From Lasioglossum baleicum (lineage: Eukaryota > Arthropoda > Insecta > Hymenoptera > Halictidae), in assembly GCF_051020765.1 (NCBI RefSeq), contig NW_027469199.1, positions 248,001 through 312,000 on the forward strand: a DNA stretch of 64,000 nt, read 5' to 3'. The notes under the pieces are model-generated. The model worked only from the letters and a program-made list of their open reading frames with translations, was not told where the DNA came from and searched no databases. The translations under genes and the position numbers were made by a program. How positions within the stretch are numbered: the stretch's first letter is position 1; each line of letters opens with the position of its first letter. Below, piece after piece: positions 62,801 to 64,000 of the stretch.

Positions 62801-64000
62801 GATTTTCTAATTCATACATGAAACTAAGGTGCCCGTGACTACCGTGCATGCTATCCTGCTTCTCTGAACAGCTGGTAAGCTACTCGGAAGGTAAAACATT
62901 TGATACAATGTTTGATTCTATACGAATATGTAACATTCTACAACAGTATGACTGTCTGCTTCAATATTCATACCGTGTATTAAGTCGTGTATTGCCAACA
63001 CTGTTCAGCGCATTTACTCTCGGAACACATGGTTTGACTCTTAGAATCGCAGGACCGGTGAAGCTATTGACTTGGCCGTTCGTCTCTTACAGAAGGTAGT
63101 ATCGTTCTGGAACGATTTGACCTCGTATCTTCTAATTCATACATGAAATTATGATGCCCATCACTAAAATGTATACTAATGTCTTTCTCTGAGTACGAGG
63201 TCGTACTCTCGATGCAGCTAGATAGGCTTCTCGGAAGGTAACGTGTTGCGTAAAAGGAATGTCTTTATAGCAATTGAATATGTTCGCCGACGATTTGTCT
63301 CGCTACTTTAATGGTTATGCCGAGGACTTATGTGTCTACTGCCAATGCTGTACAGCGTATGTACTCCTACAATGCCTAGTTTGACTCTCAGAATCACAGG
63401 ATTTGTGAGGCTGTTGACTTATCCGTTCGACTCTCAAATAAGGTGGTACCATTTTCGAGAGTTTTGTCTCTCGACCTTCTAATCCAAGCATGAAGTTATG
63501 GTGCCGATCGCTGCAATGTATTCTAAGCTTCTTCTCTGAACATGAAGTTATACACTCGATGCAGAGGCGGATGTTCCCAGAAAGTAAGGTCTTCGGTAAG
63601 AAGTTTGATCCTACAGCATTAGGTATCATTCTACAACGGTTTCACTCTGTATATCATTATTCGAGCCGTTAATTAAGGTGTCTATTACTAATACTGTCCT
63701 GCGGTTTTACGCCTGGAATACCAGGCTTCAATCTCGGAATCACATATAGTGATGAAGCTGTTGACTCAGCCGTTCGACTTTATAGGTAGGTGGTAGCGAT
63801 CTCGAACTGTTTGACAATCGATCTCTTAATTCATACATGAAGTTAAGGTGTCCGACTGCTAAAATGTCTTCTCATTTGTTTCTAGGAACACGAAGTTATT
63901 TGCATGATACAGCGGGTTATGTCCTCGGAAGGTTAGGTATCCGTTAAGGAATATGACGTTATACCAATGAGTAACGTTCTCAAACGGCTTTACTCTCTAC

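Larger units (their letters stand above)
50861..64000 (+). repeat. Satellite array block 9, plus orientation
   Basis: About 38 plus-oriented units running off the right end of the window. It contains some of the least damaged copies (for example 51214-51559) and a 12-base C run at 55457-55468. It has half-unit or near-half-unit losses near 56600 and 62785, a deletion of about 95 bp near 52625, and the right-hand members of two long-range duplicated pairs. No gene is seen. Confidence 0.92.

Noticed and set aside
1..64000. CRISPR array
   Set aside because: The repeat is 346 bp, diverged, dimeric and without unique spacers between short identical repeats. No cas genes are present.
1..64000. Bacterial-type gene cluster or prophage
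   Set aside because: No long frames, ribosome-binding-site/start pairs or operon spacing exist anywhere. The sequence behaves as a eukaryotic satellite.
1..64000. Human-type CENP-B box in the satellite
   Set aside because: I looked for the spaced TTCG-N4-A-N2-CGGG pattern in the consensus on both strands and did not find it. The TTCGAGAAC core does not fit the spacing.

Overview
The window is almost entirely one old, diverged tandem satellite array with no gene I can support. The only clearly foreign sequence is a 448-bp element at 46392-46839 with the structure of a solo long terminal repeat (LTR) of a retrotransposon. A diverged satellite array and an LTR with a TATA box and a poly(A) signal point to a nuclear eukaryotic genome, probably pericentromeric or other heterochromatin. 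CpG is abundant in both the satellite and the LTR, which argues against a heavily CpG-methylated vertebrate genome. An invertebrate, perhaps an insect, is my weak guess. I cannot name the species.

The repeat unit is about 346 bp and is itself an ancient dimer of two related half-units, A (177 bp) and B (169 bp). Both halves contain the core TGGTAACGTTCT-N2-AACGG followed by GTTTGAC and an AT-rich stretch ending ATTAAGGTG. A complete example is 51214-51559. Half-unit losses leave exactly 169 or 177 bp, confirming that the halves recombine with each other. Roughly 180 units fit the window. Copies differ from the consensus I derived by eye at perhaps 15-30 percent of positions, and many carry small deletions or duplications.

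The array is not unidirectional. Taking + as the strand that reads GGTAACGTTCTCGAACGG, the blocks are: minus 1-9940, plus 9941-16180, minus 16181-18092, plus 18093-18411, minus 18412-24064, plus 24065-30760, minus 30761-34137, plus 34138-48268 (holding the LTR), minus 48269-50860, plus 50861-64000. That is nine orientation switches. One plus island is only about 319 bp, less than one unit.

On top of the family-level similarity, several pairs of 250-540-bp blocks share private variants over 1 to 47 kb. One pair includes an inversion junction and another pair is in opposite orientation. These show segmental copying inside the array after it had already been rearranged. Open reading frames up to 138 codons occur by chance in the repeat and are not genes.
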